From contig CM073593.1 in NCBI GenBank assembly GCA_037074705.1, positions 100,649,738 through 100,713,737 of the forward strand: a DNA stretch of 64,000 nucleotides. The letters run 5' to 3'. Position 1 is the stretch's first letter. Every line of letters begins with the position of its first letter. Positions 23,025-33,710 of this stretch are shown piece by piece. Source of the stretch: Zhengitettix transpicula (lineage: Eukaryota; Arthropoda; Insecta; Orthoptera; Tetrigidae). The notes beneath the pieces were generated by a model, which was given only the letters and a program-made list of their open reading frames with translations, had not been told where the DNA came from and searched no databases. The translations under genes were made by a program, and so were the position numbers.

Positions 23025-26000
23025 TCAGTACAGATTAGGGTTCAAATGTGGTGTATCATCAGCTGTAAAAGGGTCCCATTCACCCAATCCGGTAAGAACG
23101 GTGCTGACCTCCCACAGTTTCTTTGCAACAACCTTGTCTCTTGCTTGGGATGATGGCCTTGTTCTGTGACAATCGCTATAATAAAAGTTAATTTTTTATT
23201 TAATAATTGTTCATTTATTACCTTATGTAAGCCATCAAAAAATTCATAGAAGTAAATTTGTAAAGTAACATCTTGGAATGAGAAAGTACTGGAGCTGTAC
23301 TATATTATAAAAAATGTTTGAAATTATAAAACATTCATTAAACCATTTTACGTACAAAGAATTGTAAACTGTTTAATACTTGCATATGAAAGAGAATATA
23401 TCTCATAATCTACATTTAGGCTAAAGATTTATTCCATGTGGTTAAGATATTGGAGATTATGTTCTTTTTCAAATATATACACCTGCACATAGATTGATAA
23501 GTACTCTTTATTAAAAATAGTCTTAATAGTTTATATTTTCTTTAAAAAAAGACACTACCAGAGATAGTTTGACAAGTATGTAATTTTCTACTAAAAATTA
23601 TTTTTTCTAGCACTCACTGTACTATTATATTTTACTAAAATGTCGTTATAAATCCAAGCAGGTTAATGATGAATGCCTCTGGCAATTTTCAATGCATGAC
23701 ATTCTGGAAATCATGTTATCACCTTTTGGAGAGTATCTTGCAATCAATTATTTTAATCCATCCTTCAATTTCTTCACAGAATTAATATCAATATCTCCAC
23801 TCTCTTCTTTTGTGGCTCTACAGCTTGTTGTGAGCCTTGGCCTCTTCTACAATTATCTGTCATTTATCTTGGTCCTTTGCCAGAGCTCTCCAATTTCTAT
23901 AACTCATCTGTCTAAGGTCTTCAATGACTCCATTCTCCCATCTAATTTCTGGTCGACCACGCCATCTCTGCATTCATCCATTGCCCTTATCAATTCCATT
24001 TTTCATGCCAGGTCTGTCCTCATTAATCAATCTGGCTTTCCTTTGTTGAAGTTTCACAACAGATGTTTTATATGGAGCGGGTTGTCAGCCATACGTCTAA
24101 CCCCTATCAGAGGATAGGTGACTTTGGTCAGGGTTTTCTTCCCTTAGTCTTTGTGGCACCAGCTCCATCTGCAAGGCAGTAGTTTCTCCCTTTATTAAAC
24201 TCAAGGGAAGGGGCCAGTGGCCTATCCCCTGTGTGTCTTGGGTGGCTCTACCAGGAGTATAGCTCCTGCCAGCTTAGCTCTCAGGGTCATTGGTAACACA
24301 AACCTCCCCGCCACAATAAGGTAGACCATGGGAAGGTTCCACTCTCTCCACAGATCTTTATTCAAATGATTCTGTTATGTAATTTAAATCTTTTCATTAA
24401 TAAAAGCTTCGTCTATTTGTTAATTGCCTTACTTTCACAGATCGTAATTGACATTGGTAGAAATTTCAGAGTGGAAAGATGAATGTCCAACTCCTTGTAA
24501 ATGTTGAAGGTTTTCAATACTGCCACACTGTATCTCTTATTGGTACTACACATGATACAGCCAACAGTGTGGAAATTATGAGCATAGGCCAACAATTGGT
24601 GTTTGGAAAATAAAACAATTAGGCTACCATATGGTGTTGTATGATCTGAGATTACCACCAAATTTACTGTATTCTTAACTAAAAATTCATATTGGTGAAA
24701 AAGACAGGATTTTTTGCAGGACGCAAGGGGAAAATATTAGTGTCACACCTGTAATAGTATCCAGACTCTGAGGCTAAAGACTCATCTACAGCACAATATA
24801 TAGTTGTCTGAGCACCTTGTTGTGGACTCTTAATAAATAGTTTCAAAATATTGTCCACTATCCAAGTGGCACCTTTAAAATAAGTGTTATCGAGATGGCG
24901 ACCCAAGTCTGTGGCAACAACACCTGGATGAAGACTATATACTGTAACAGCCTGACCTGAAACATTAGTTCAACTTTAAGATTGGTGAAGAAAATTTTTA
25001 CCATCTTACATTAGCTATGTTGCAAGCACATTTAATTTCATATTTTAAAAATTTAATAAGATTTTATAGAAGAAAGAGGGAATGGCACAGTCAACCACTG
25101 CCAAAAAGTTGCTTATTATTGTTCCAAATCTGATATAGTAAAAATAGGAATATGATACAAATTCTTTTGCATTTTTGAATATTTAAGGTCAAGCTTATCT
25201 TTATCTTGTTTGATTAAAGAGGGATTTTGATTTATATTAAAATATTTAGTGTTGGTGATAAATGTTATCAGAAATTTATCTCAGTCATTCTGGGCATCAA
25301 AAGTAATGAATTGTCCAGAAATAAGAAATTTGTAACTTGAAATGGATGTAAATCATTATATAATAAAGTTTAGAATATGTCTGATATGGATAGCTGTGAA
25401 TGTTTCTTTTTAATTAAATAATCACTTTCATATATTAAAAATACCTTTAAGCCTTTCTGCCAATTCATTTGTAAAAAGAATATTAGCCAGCTTACTCTGT
25501 GCGTAAGCATATCTTGCATTATATGACTTTTCCCACATCAGATCTTCAAAATTTATGGTTCCACCTTTAACAAAACATGGCATCACTATTTTTATACAAG
25601 ACGATAAAATTGATCAACATTTATATATTCAGTTTTTTGTAACTTTCACCCCTTAGGCTAATAATTAATAGGCATTCCAATTGGAAACAATAACAATAGT
25701 GAATTTCATTCTTATTCTTCAGTTATATGCTTTGAGTAAAAAATGACAACAGAGTTAGTCATCATGTTTGACGTTTTTCCAAAGCTTCTATAGTTTAAGT
25801 AAATGTTTCCTAGTTATTCAAGTTTGTTATATTATAAAGATCTTCAGAATATAAAACCAAGTTTTTAGAGGTGGAAAATGCTTCTATTTTAGATTTAGAT
25901 TTACTATTCACTCTATCCATTCGGTTGAAAAAAAATTATATGTCATAATTTAAAGTTCTCTTTCTCTCTTAGGTCAACAACCCATGAGGTTGGTTGGCAG

Positions 26001-28413
26001 CAGCTTTCCACTCTTTTTGCCTCCACTTTCCTTTTCAGCACATAATATGAAGTACAATTCATGTCTTCTTTTATTTGATTAACATCCTCCAGTCTGGGTC
26101 TTCCAACTGTCAAGGTCTTTAATTTCCCAGCCTAAAGTAATGTATTTTCATTCCATGTACCAGTTCTCTGTGTTTCGTAATCTGAATTGACTCCTTGAGT
26201 AGTCCCCCTCTGGAGTTCCGAGCAGGGGACTATTTTACCTATGGAAATTTTAACTGAAGAAGCATTCATCATTTGAGCTGCTGATACTTGGGATATCCTA
26301 ATGTAGTGGTTTCCCATTGCCTTCTCCATTCTATACTGTTGGCCTGATGAGTTGCTCATCTGCCTTTAAGGGCAGTTTCATGTCCCAACGGCAAGAGGGT
26401 GCCCTGGCCCTCTAGCTGCTCTCCGAGAAGGTCGTTGGCACTTGTAGAAGTAGACCACTTATACCAGTGGTCAATCAGTTTATGGATGCAGTGTAACATC
26501 AAACCCGGTTACAATAAAAAGATTAAAATATTACAATTACAGAGTTCAAAAAACAATCATTGTAGTTTGCAAAAAATTATATAATTTAAAGAAAAGTTAT
26601 AGATACTAGCAAATAATATCAAAACCCAATTAATGCAAAATACCTATAAATATTTAATGAAAATCAAATTAAAATACTTTTATGGGCCAATGATGATACA
26701 TTGACTATTCTTGCAGGTTCGGAGGCACAAATTCTCGGTAGAAGCAGGCAGGTAAGCAAAAAGTGACCTAAATGGTTGACCCCAAACTGCATTTCAAAGC
26801 CATCCTCTGTTAGAGATTTTGGACACATCATGACCCCTGTAAATAATTAACTGACATCATAAAGTTAAAGCCAAGATATGAACTAAATGCATTAGTAAAA
26901 AATAATGTCTTATTTCACTTGGGTTGGAAAGATGTGCTTCTGGATAAAGTACAAAAAATGTTTTGAATTGATATGTTTGGAGGCTACAGATTGTTTATCA
27001 TTGGGAAGTTTGATATTAGACATACATTCCTTGATATGGGTATTAAGTGAACATTTCGTTTGCCCTATGTAGCAGGAATTACAATTGGAGCAAGATATTT
27101 TGTAAAGTACACAAACCACAAGGACCCACTTGACACATATAGTAAACATGTAGTTTACAAAATCTCTTGCTCTAATTGTATTTCCTGCTACAATAGCAGA
27201 ATATATAAATTATAACTTTATACATATAATAACTCAATTCCATGAAAAGGGATTAAATAATAATTTAAATTAAATATTATTTAACAATAGGATGTCACAA
27301 AATTTGATTAATAATAGAGTTACATCAAACTTTGGCTTAGTAGATATGTATTACAAATTCAAGATCAATTTCTATGTACAGTATATCAGAATTGTTTTGA
27401 CATGCATATACTTTTGATAATGAGAACCAAGGAAATAATTGTCACCACGAACCCTTTGCAATTCCAAAATATTCCAATTCATTCTTATGTTACTGGCACA
27501 GCATTTGTAAACATACACATTAAATTTATAGACATAAATTATAACAGCAGAAAAGGATTATATTATAACATTTCCCTTTGTTGTACAAATATGCTATTTT
27601 ACATGATAAAATTTTCACAAAATACACAAATTATTAAAATATTTAATGCACAGCACCTGCATTGTTGATTAGCAAATCGATGTGTCGCAATGTTTGCAAT
27701 AGATGCACTGCACAAGCACGTACAGATCTGAGGGAAGCTAAATCAAGGGCTGTAACAGTTATTGTGCCTACAGCCTCCATTCTTCCTATGGAATGACGTA
27801 TATCTTCTGCAGATTCTTCTGCTATCTGAACATTCCGGCATGCCATCACAACATCAGCCCCTAAATATTTTCGAGTATTAACTTAACAATATATAGTTGT
27901 GCTAGAAAACTAATTGTCATGAATTTCAAAAACTACTGGAGTGCAGCATGATTATTTTAATAGGTAGAAGTGAATTGCTTTACTTAATATGGCATTGTAT
28001 AAATTTAGGTACTTAATAATCGAGTTTATCATTTAAGCAGTAATTTACTTTACCACAGATAAATATTCTGATAGAAATCTGAAAGTATAATGAGTAAGCA
28101 TTGTGTTGTTTTATAGTTGTATTGATAGATTAATCATTTATAGATTTACATTAAAAATACATATTTTTGGGTCATTTTACTAGTTTTAAAATCATCTTTT
28201 CTAAATGAATACTTTAAGTAAATTATATTATTCAAACAGATAGTAGTAAAAATACCTTGATTATTTGAACTTCTACGTTGTAAAGCTCTTACCTCTACGA
28301 ACAAGGTCTGCAACAGTTTCCTTTCCAATACCTGTATTACAACCAGTGATTACCACATTCTTCCCATCCAGACGTGTACAACTGTGGCATTTTCCACTAA
28401 ATACTGCCCCCAT
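23025..28413 (-). CDS. Retinol dehydrogenase 11-14-like short-chain dehydrogenase
   Basis: NAD(P)(H)-dependent oxidoreductase of the classical SDR superfamily, probably acting on retinoid or other lipid aldehydes/alcohols. Seen: six minus-strand exons, 28413-28293, 27860-27657, 26836-26678, 25564-25445, 24956-24749 and 23175-23025, with correct splice sites and phases, giving 320 residues (typical for RDH11-14). Motifs by this model: [10 protein letters not shown] (cofactor loop, residue 23 on), ACRN, NNAG at 106-109, NVSS at 154-157, catalytic YAQSK at 182-186, [12 protein letters not shown], and ESGYYYSDC near the C-terminus. There is no long N-terminal membrane anchor; the start [19 protein letters not shown] is short and Cys-containing. 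Known: close relatives are microsomal or mitochondrial; substrate cannot be read from sequence. Introns hold LINE and Penelope debris but no exon is broken. Confidence 0.93.
23826..24080 (-). mobile_element. LINE-type reverse transcriptase C-terminal remnant
   Basis: Read on the minus strand this encodes [17 protein letters not shown] followed by [11 protein letters not shown], the conserved C-terminal end of the ORF2 of many insect non-LTR retrotransposons. An in-frame TGA stands where DKW is expected. The plus-strand open frame at 23692-24117 is its antisense shadow. It lies in the last intron of the dehydrogenase gene. Confidence 0.75.
24081..24360. repeat. Probable repeat-derived GC-richer segment
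   Basis: A GC-richer block next to the LINE remnant (for example ggaaggggccagtggcctat, tggtaacacaaacctccccg). It lacks coding structure and is probably the 3' untranslated part or another piece of the same retrotransposon insertion. Confidence 0.4.
25973..26470 (-). mobile_element. 5' fragment of a non-LTR retrotransposon
   Basis: On the minus strand the frame at 26359-26132 ends in QRTGTWN, the usual start of the endonuclease domain of RTE/CR1-type LINE ORF2 (GTWNVRT). Further endonuclease-like codons follow in shifted frames. The frame is interrupted. It lies in the intron between dehydrogenase exons 3 and 4. Confidence 0.55.
26910..27149 (-). mobile_element. Penelope-like element GIY-YIG endonuclease fragment
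   Basis: The minus-strand frame reads [19 protein letters not shown] and then [19 protein letters not shown]. The VYKI-x2-C-x2-C...YIGQT...R/H-I-K-E-H pattern is the GIY-YIG endonuclease domain with the CxxC insert typical of Penelope-like retroelements. Only this domain remains. It lies in intron 2 of the dehydrogenase gene. Confidence 0.75.
27066..27193. repeat. Inverted repeat of the Penelope GIY-YIG segment
   Basis: The segment tgtagcaggaattacaattg... at 27066-27108 recurs inverted at 27153-27193 (tttacaaaatctcttgctct...). A second copy of the YKISCSNC codons therefore faces the first across a centre of about 45 bases. Confidence 0.7.
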
Positions 28414-30467
28414 GTTATCTTACCTGTTCAACATATTCCAACAATTAATTTTGGGAGAACATATTTCAGTCTTTTATTCTCGAATCTCACCCTGAAGGAG
28501 TGAAAAGTGTTATTTGTCTACAGGAACTAAGAAAGTTAAATAATTGATATTTAATTTGTGTTGAGTTTATTGATGTAAAAAGCTATATTTTATTTGTGTT
28601 GAATATATGGATGTGGAAAACTTTTTTTTTTATTCCAATAAAGAAACGTTGCAGTCAGGCGTTTCATAGAATCGCTTCGATTCCTACCAATAGCTCAACA
28701 AACCCTTGAGTTTCAGTTCTGTGCCATCACATGGAGGCAATCACAACTGAATACAGAGGACAAATACAATACATGTGGAAATGTGAGCACCTGGTGCATC
28801 ACTTCATCAAAGTCGGTGGGTTTATTATGAAGTTCCCAATTGTTCCTTAATCTTGGTTAGCTTGTAAGTCCTGTGCCTCACAAGAAAATATTTCAACATT
28901 ATTTTCGCTATAATTTACTGATACGGGATTTTGAAATGTGAAATCTATATAGAGTATGGAAACCCTTAATTCTCTATACATTTTGTTGAGCTGTAAAATA
29001 TATTTAAGTTTCATAAGTTTTCAAAAAAATGTATTCCTTCTGTAAACGGCAATGTGTCTGTATCCTCGTACCGTCCAGAAACAACAATCGGGAATGCCGA
29101 GTGTCTCGTGACAGTAGTTAAATATGATTTTTATAGATTACTTTGTGGTCAAGTGTTTATATTATTACTCCTGTTTCCACGACTAGTGAGGTTACTTCTA
29201 GAACAATTAGAGAACTTGATCAGTGATTCAAAAGACTGGCAAATTGCTTGATCCATCCAGTGGCCAGGAGCACGTTTAGACGTTTCCTTTGACTTCTACA
29301 TACGAAAAAGCGACGATGTCGTGTTTTTTTATATAAGAAATTACCAGCAGAAATAAGAGGAGTTCTGCAGAATTGAGGTACAATGTAAAGAAATTATTGC
29401 AAAAATATTATTATGTGTCTAAATGCCAGCCTCCGTAAACTTTAATTGTCTGCATGTCTTTCCTTAACTGTATATTTTTAGTTATGTCGTGCTGCCTTCA
29501 ACTTTATAATTTAATCTATTTCTATATTAGTTGTATTATGCTTTGCTATTTTTTTTTTTGGTCATACTATTTGGCTTGTCCTATTTTTCTATCTCAATAT
29601 ATTTCGATTAAATAAATACCCCTCCGAGTAGAGAGCTATTTAACTCGTATTCAAACTCTCGTTCAGTCTCCAGGGAAACGGACATTTAGGGGGTCAGACA
29701 ATTTGAGACAGAGGACGGAATCTTCGAACAAACAAGAAGACTGGTACAGTATAAGTACACTATGGTTACTAAGGTTCAAATTCGAATTTGTAATAATTAT
29801 TGATATATATTTGATTATTTCAATAATAAATACGCGTCCGGCTAGTTTTCAAGTTCCTACTTGCCTCCTTCATCAAAGGTTCCTCAACATTAAATTTTGA
29901 TATGAGGAAGAAATTCAAACGTTTTCAGCGTCGTATAAATTACTAGTTGTTCTTTTTTACACTTATTACGGTACAACTTCACCATTTTTCAGCGATGCAT
30001 TCGAAACGATTTAAAATTCGAAGTTGTTCCTCGATAATTTCAGTTAACGTGTTTATCCGAAAATAAGTCACCGTACCATATTTTGAGAGAGAGAGAGTTA
30101 CGATTCCTACTTACGGTAAGCATTTACTCACACACACACACAGAAAAACATTGATTTACAAGAAACATTGATTTTTATCGGTGAAGGAATTATCAAATCA
30201 AAGGTTAAGTTTGTATGGTCATTAAAGCTTATATGAAGTGGTGTTTATCAGGAGCCTCCCACAAATTTCTTATCTTTTGCGTGTGAGGTGGGAGAAACGC
30301 GTCATTGCGACTCTAAAGATATTAAACTGCGAGCATTTAATTAAAAGTGACCTACTTCTGACTGATTCATTTTTTACCACAATAACGTTGGTGGAGATGA
30401 GCAGTATTTCAGCATGTCCGCTGCAATTATTCAGTGAAAAATTTTGCGAAGATATTTATTTACAACT
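28414..30467. other. Intergenic, upstream of the dehydrogenase
   Basis: It should include the dehydrogenase promoter near 28414-28500. The open frames at 29054-29251 and 29703-29900 show no domain and were not accepted. AG/AC microsatellites occur around 30090-30145. Confidence 0.5.
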
Positions 30468-30479
30468 TTATATATATAT

Positions 30480-31374
30480 ATCAGAACTAACAAAGAACTC
30501 TATGGTGATCCCCAAATTGTGAGCTTCATAAGGAGTGCAAGACTTAGATGGGCAGGGATGAAAAAAAAAGCCTGCGAGAGGAGGATTCTCTCGCAGGTAA
30601 CCTGCGAGGGATTTTCTCTCGCAGGCAGAACCTTTTAGGAGAGATACGAAGGGTCTACCTTTGGGGATGCCTTTTCCTCTCCATTTTTGAACTAAGGTTC
30701 CCACAAGCCGAGGCACCTCGGCCAGTTCTGAGAGGTGTATGTTCCGGGGCCACAGACCTTGGGCATACGGTAAGAGTTGTCCGAAATTCCCATTGGAATA
30801 GTCGGCCAGCTGCCTCCTAAACTGGTCGAGGCACGGAGAAGGGAATGCTGCGTCCCCACAGCAAACTCCTCTCTCCTCTCCCGCTATCGGAAGGGCGTGG
30901 GACAAGTACACAATGCCCGACCTACCCGATGCAGGTTTTTCTAGGGTTTTCCCTGCATTTCTTTAGGCGAATGCCGGGTAGGATCCTTAAACCAGAGCCC
31001 GGGGGCCCCTAAGTAACCCTTGGCTACCTTCTTGTACCCTTCCGCATCCCCCCTTTCTAATCCCGTCCTATGCTATGAAAGGGGAGTTGCCCAATGTGGA
31101 TCACCCTCATGTAGCCTGTTGCCCTAAAAAAAAACAAAAAAAAACTAGATGGGCAGGGCATGTGGAAAGGAGTGAGGAGGGAACCCTACTACAAAGAATA
31201 TGGAAAGGAAAACCAGGAGGAAGAAGGTGTGTAGGCAGACCTAGAAAGAATTGGGTGGAGAATGTAGAGGAAGATATGAAGGAGGTGGACATAAGAGGAT
31301 GGAGGAGGAAAGCAAGAGAAGATAGAAGAGAGTGGGGCTTCGATAGTGAGGCAGGCTCTAGCCCTGCAAGGGTG

Positions 31375-31376
<2 letters not shown>
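30480..31376 (+). mobile_element. LINE ORF2 3' end, interrupted by a later insertion
   Basis: The C-terminal part of a non-LTR retrotransposon ORF2: ELYGDPQIVSFIRSARLRWAG before the gap, then HVERSEEGTLLQRIWKGKP and GRPRKNWVENVEEDMKEVD, GWRRKAREDRREW and a TGA-free run into a (TA)n tail. When the insertion at 30558-31145 is removed the frame is continuous. The 5' end is truncated and abuts another TA run (about 30468-30482). Confidence 0.85.
30558..31145 (+). mobile_element. Retroposed element (SINE or truncated LINE) nested in the LINE
   Basis: A 588-bp GC-richer segment flanked by the 13-bp direct repeat TAGATGGGCAGGG (30545-30557 and 31146-31158). It ends in an A-rich tail (cctaaaaaaaaacaaaaaaa). 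Target duplication plus A-rich 3' end identify retroposition. A second, more diverged copy is at 41300-41805. It encodes no intact protein. Confidence 0.85.

Positions 31377-31428
<52 letters not shown>
31377..31428. repeat. (TA)n microsatellite
   Basis: About 50 bases of TA repeat form the 3' boundary of the LINE fragment. Confidence 0.9.
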
Positions 31429-31430
<2 letters not shown>

Positions 31431-31679
31431 GTTAGATGATCGGCGATGTTAGGCTAACGGAGAATTAAATAATTATAAAAATGTGAAATTGTCCTCTAAT
31501 ATTGACAGTTCTCAAACATTAGATGGTAATTTTATTTTTGCCTCAAGTCGAGTTTAGTAGCACCAGTGACGTCATATCCCCTCGCCTTCTCGACCAAATT
31601 GTATATAGTCATCAAGACGTATTTATAAATTCAATTATTTGTAATTTAAGGAACAATTTAAGTTTAAACTTTTCATTGA
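31429..31679 (+). repeat. 250-bp direct repeat, copy 1
   Basis: Starts aggttagatgatcggcgatg and ends aacttttcattga. It matches 32880-33132 with a few substitutions and small indels. It carries the palindrome TGACGTCA (a CRE-like site), which is conserved in both copies. Confidence 0.9.
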
Positions 31680-32232
31680 TTGAATTTTCTGTCATAACTA
31701 CTTTTGTTTCGGAAAGAGAGTTGTCATTGTTCTGTGAAGGGACGAATGTTAGACCCGAGGAAACGGCAACTACAGTGTTGCGGATGGCTGAACATCTTCG
31801 GATTTCCTTTTAACGTATACAATTTTTTTTGACAAGAGAGAGAATTATTTTTTCATGATGAAACTTTATTTATTTCAATTACGACTCAGTTGACCCTTGC
31901 GTTTTTGGTAAAATTAATGCAAACTAAAGATGAGATTGAAGATATTGTAAAATAGCACAAAGGGAAAGGGGGAATTAGATCCTAGAACTAACGAATAAAT
32001 ATCAATAAAAGCTGTTTAAAAAGAATGGAAAAATCGAGCTAAGCTGAAAATCACGCTCGAAAACATTGCCTGCAACTCAGAGACACAATCATGGATTTTT
32101 AACCCCCCCGGCAAGATGAGAAGAAGAAAAAAGAGGAAAGGACTAATGTGGAGAAAATAATCACGAGGGAAAATTTGTATTTCCGTCTTCAACGACAAGA
32201 TCTCCCTGACGTATCCTTTCTTGCATTTGGGG

Positions 32233-32243
32233 GCCGCCATTTT
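32233..32243 (-). promoter_or_regulatory. YY1/Pho-like motif
   Basis: The minus strand reads AAAATGGCGGC, the known YY1 consensus that often lies at or just after transcription starts. Function here is inferred from the motif only. Confidence 0.3.
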
Positions 32244-32359
32244 TGTATATTTAAAGACGGTTACAATCAATTACTTGTTTAACAAAAAATGATATAATGA
32301 ATTATTACGAAATATAAACAATTATTTTATGATCACATGAATTTAAGAGAAACGTTTAC

Positions 32360-32494
32360 CTGAATGAAAATGTTTTGAGAAATATCGTTACGCAGGAATG
32401 AATGATGCTGTGGAACAGGAGCTGACGAGGTCACGTCATTAGCACCAGTACTGTAAAGCGGACCTTGAGATGCTGGTAAAATAACTTGGGGCAT
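32360..32494 (-). CDS. Orphan first coding exon, gene unknown
   Basis: Minus-strand ATG at 32494 with A at -3, then 45 codons (MPQVILPASQGPLYSTGAND, ... ending NDISQNIFIQ) to a strong donor CAG|GTAAAC in phase 0. Just before the ATG, ccttccaccag could be an acceptor, so a 5' non-coding exon is possible (candidate 33150-33240, donor GGAAG|GTATGA). The product is not recognised; it is Ser/Thr/Pro-rich without a domain. No continuing exon was found between here and the dehydrogenase. It could belong to the PR-domain gene, but that gene lies beyond two others and needs a phase-1 join. Confidence 0.4.
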
Positions 32495-32879
32495 TCTGGT
32501 GGAAGGATGTGATTTTTTCCCGATATAAATAATTTAATCGGCAACGGTAAAGTAAATGTGTCCGAATTTCTGAGAACAGAGAAAACAATTGCTTATAAAT
32601 AAACGATAGACAATTTAAAACCAGAAAAAAGATCATTTAATTACGGAAAATTAAACTACGTTTCATCGCTAAATTTTCCAAACCAAACTAATAAAAATTT
32701 TATTTTAATCATTTTGTTTATTTATAAGTTGTCTCAATAGTCAGAACATATATATATATATGTATATAATTATAAAACAATTACTTTCTGAAAACTAATG
32801 AAAATAAATTATTTATAAGTTGGTATTATGAAGTATAGCGCCCCCCCCCCCTCTCTCTCTCTATAGGCCAAAACTTATA

Positions 32880-33132
32880 AGGTTAGATGATCGACGATGT
32901 TAGGCAAACGGAGAATTAAATAATTATAAAAATGTGTAACTGTCCTCTAATATTGACAGTTCTCAAACATTAGATAGTAATTTTTTATTTTCGCCTCAAG
33001 TCGAGTTTAGTAGCACCAGTGACGTCATATCCCCTCCCCTCCTCGACCAAAATGTATATCGTCTTCAAGACGCATTAATAAATTCAAATATTTATAATTT
33101 AAGGAACAAGTTAAGTTTAAACTTTTCATTGA
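32880..33132 (+). repeat. 250-bp direct repeat, copy 2
   Basis: The second copy of 31429-31679, with the same orientation and a period of about 1.45 kb. It is preceded by a C-run and CT repeat (32840-32862). It includes the same TGACGTCA site. Confidence 0.9.
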
Positions 33133-33638
33133 CATCATACCTTCCTGTTTGATGTGCACTTTACAACGTCGTACCGTGGTAACTTCATGTCGACGGATAT
33201 GGACGACTTGACTCCAAATGGCGAAAGCTTCTGTCAAGTTCTTTAATTTGTGACTTGCAGTTTGGCAAGTAAAATTTTGAGGAATGCAATTGATTTTATA
33301 TTACTGGATTTTTTTTTGCATTTCGTGTATTGGTTAAATTATAGAAAATTAAACAAAAATAAGCTGCTCAATGACATCAGTATAACATATCATTCAGTCT
33401 GTCAAGTATAACTGAAATTATCAAAATACTCCTTAAAAATATTTTTCGCTGTTTCGAAATTTTCGTTCAATTCATCTATGATTTGTTTGAGGTATATTGC
33501 TACCTGGAATTAATTACCCTCAACCTACTTGTTCTCTCACGTTGTTACTTTTGGGCTGACGTTCTGCCTGTGTGTTCCAGTAATTTTTTCCTATATTGAG
33601 AAAAATTTAGAGCCCATTTAAATGTCACCGACGATCTA

Positions 33639-33710
33639 AAGTAAGAGATTTCATACACACATATAGTTGCATTAACATTCAGTTAGAATGGGTAATTTAT
33701 ATATTTACAA
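33639..33710 (+). repeat. Duplicate of the start of CMAS intron 3
   Basis: The sequence aagtaagagatttcatacac onward is nearly identical to 37082-37154, where it spans the donor of CMAS exon 3 and the first intron bases. Here no matching exon sequence precedes it. Confidence 0.85.

Noticed and set aside
23692..24117. A 141-residue plus-strand open frame.
   Set aside because: It is the antisense of a LINE reverse transcriptase remnant.
24679..24906. Dehydrogenase ending at the stop near 24679.
   Set aside because: The family C-terminus (YYSDC...LWE.S) is restored by a donor at 24749 and an exon at 23175-23025.
30468..30911. A 147-residue minus-strand open frame.
   Set aside because: It crosses the LINE-retroposon junction and has no domain; it arises from repeat sequence.
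32016..32270. A minus-strand frame beginning MAAPKCKKG.
   Set aside because: ATGGCGGCC here is better read as a YY1-type motif; the frame has no domain and no splice support.
13704..32494. The orphan exon at 32360-32494 as the PR-domain gene's first exon.
   Set aside because: It would nest two complete genes in one intron, and the phases (0 versus 1) do not join directly; kept only as a weak possibility.
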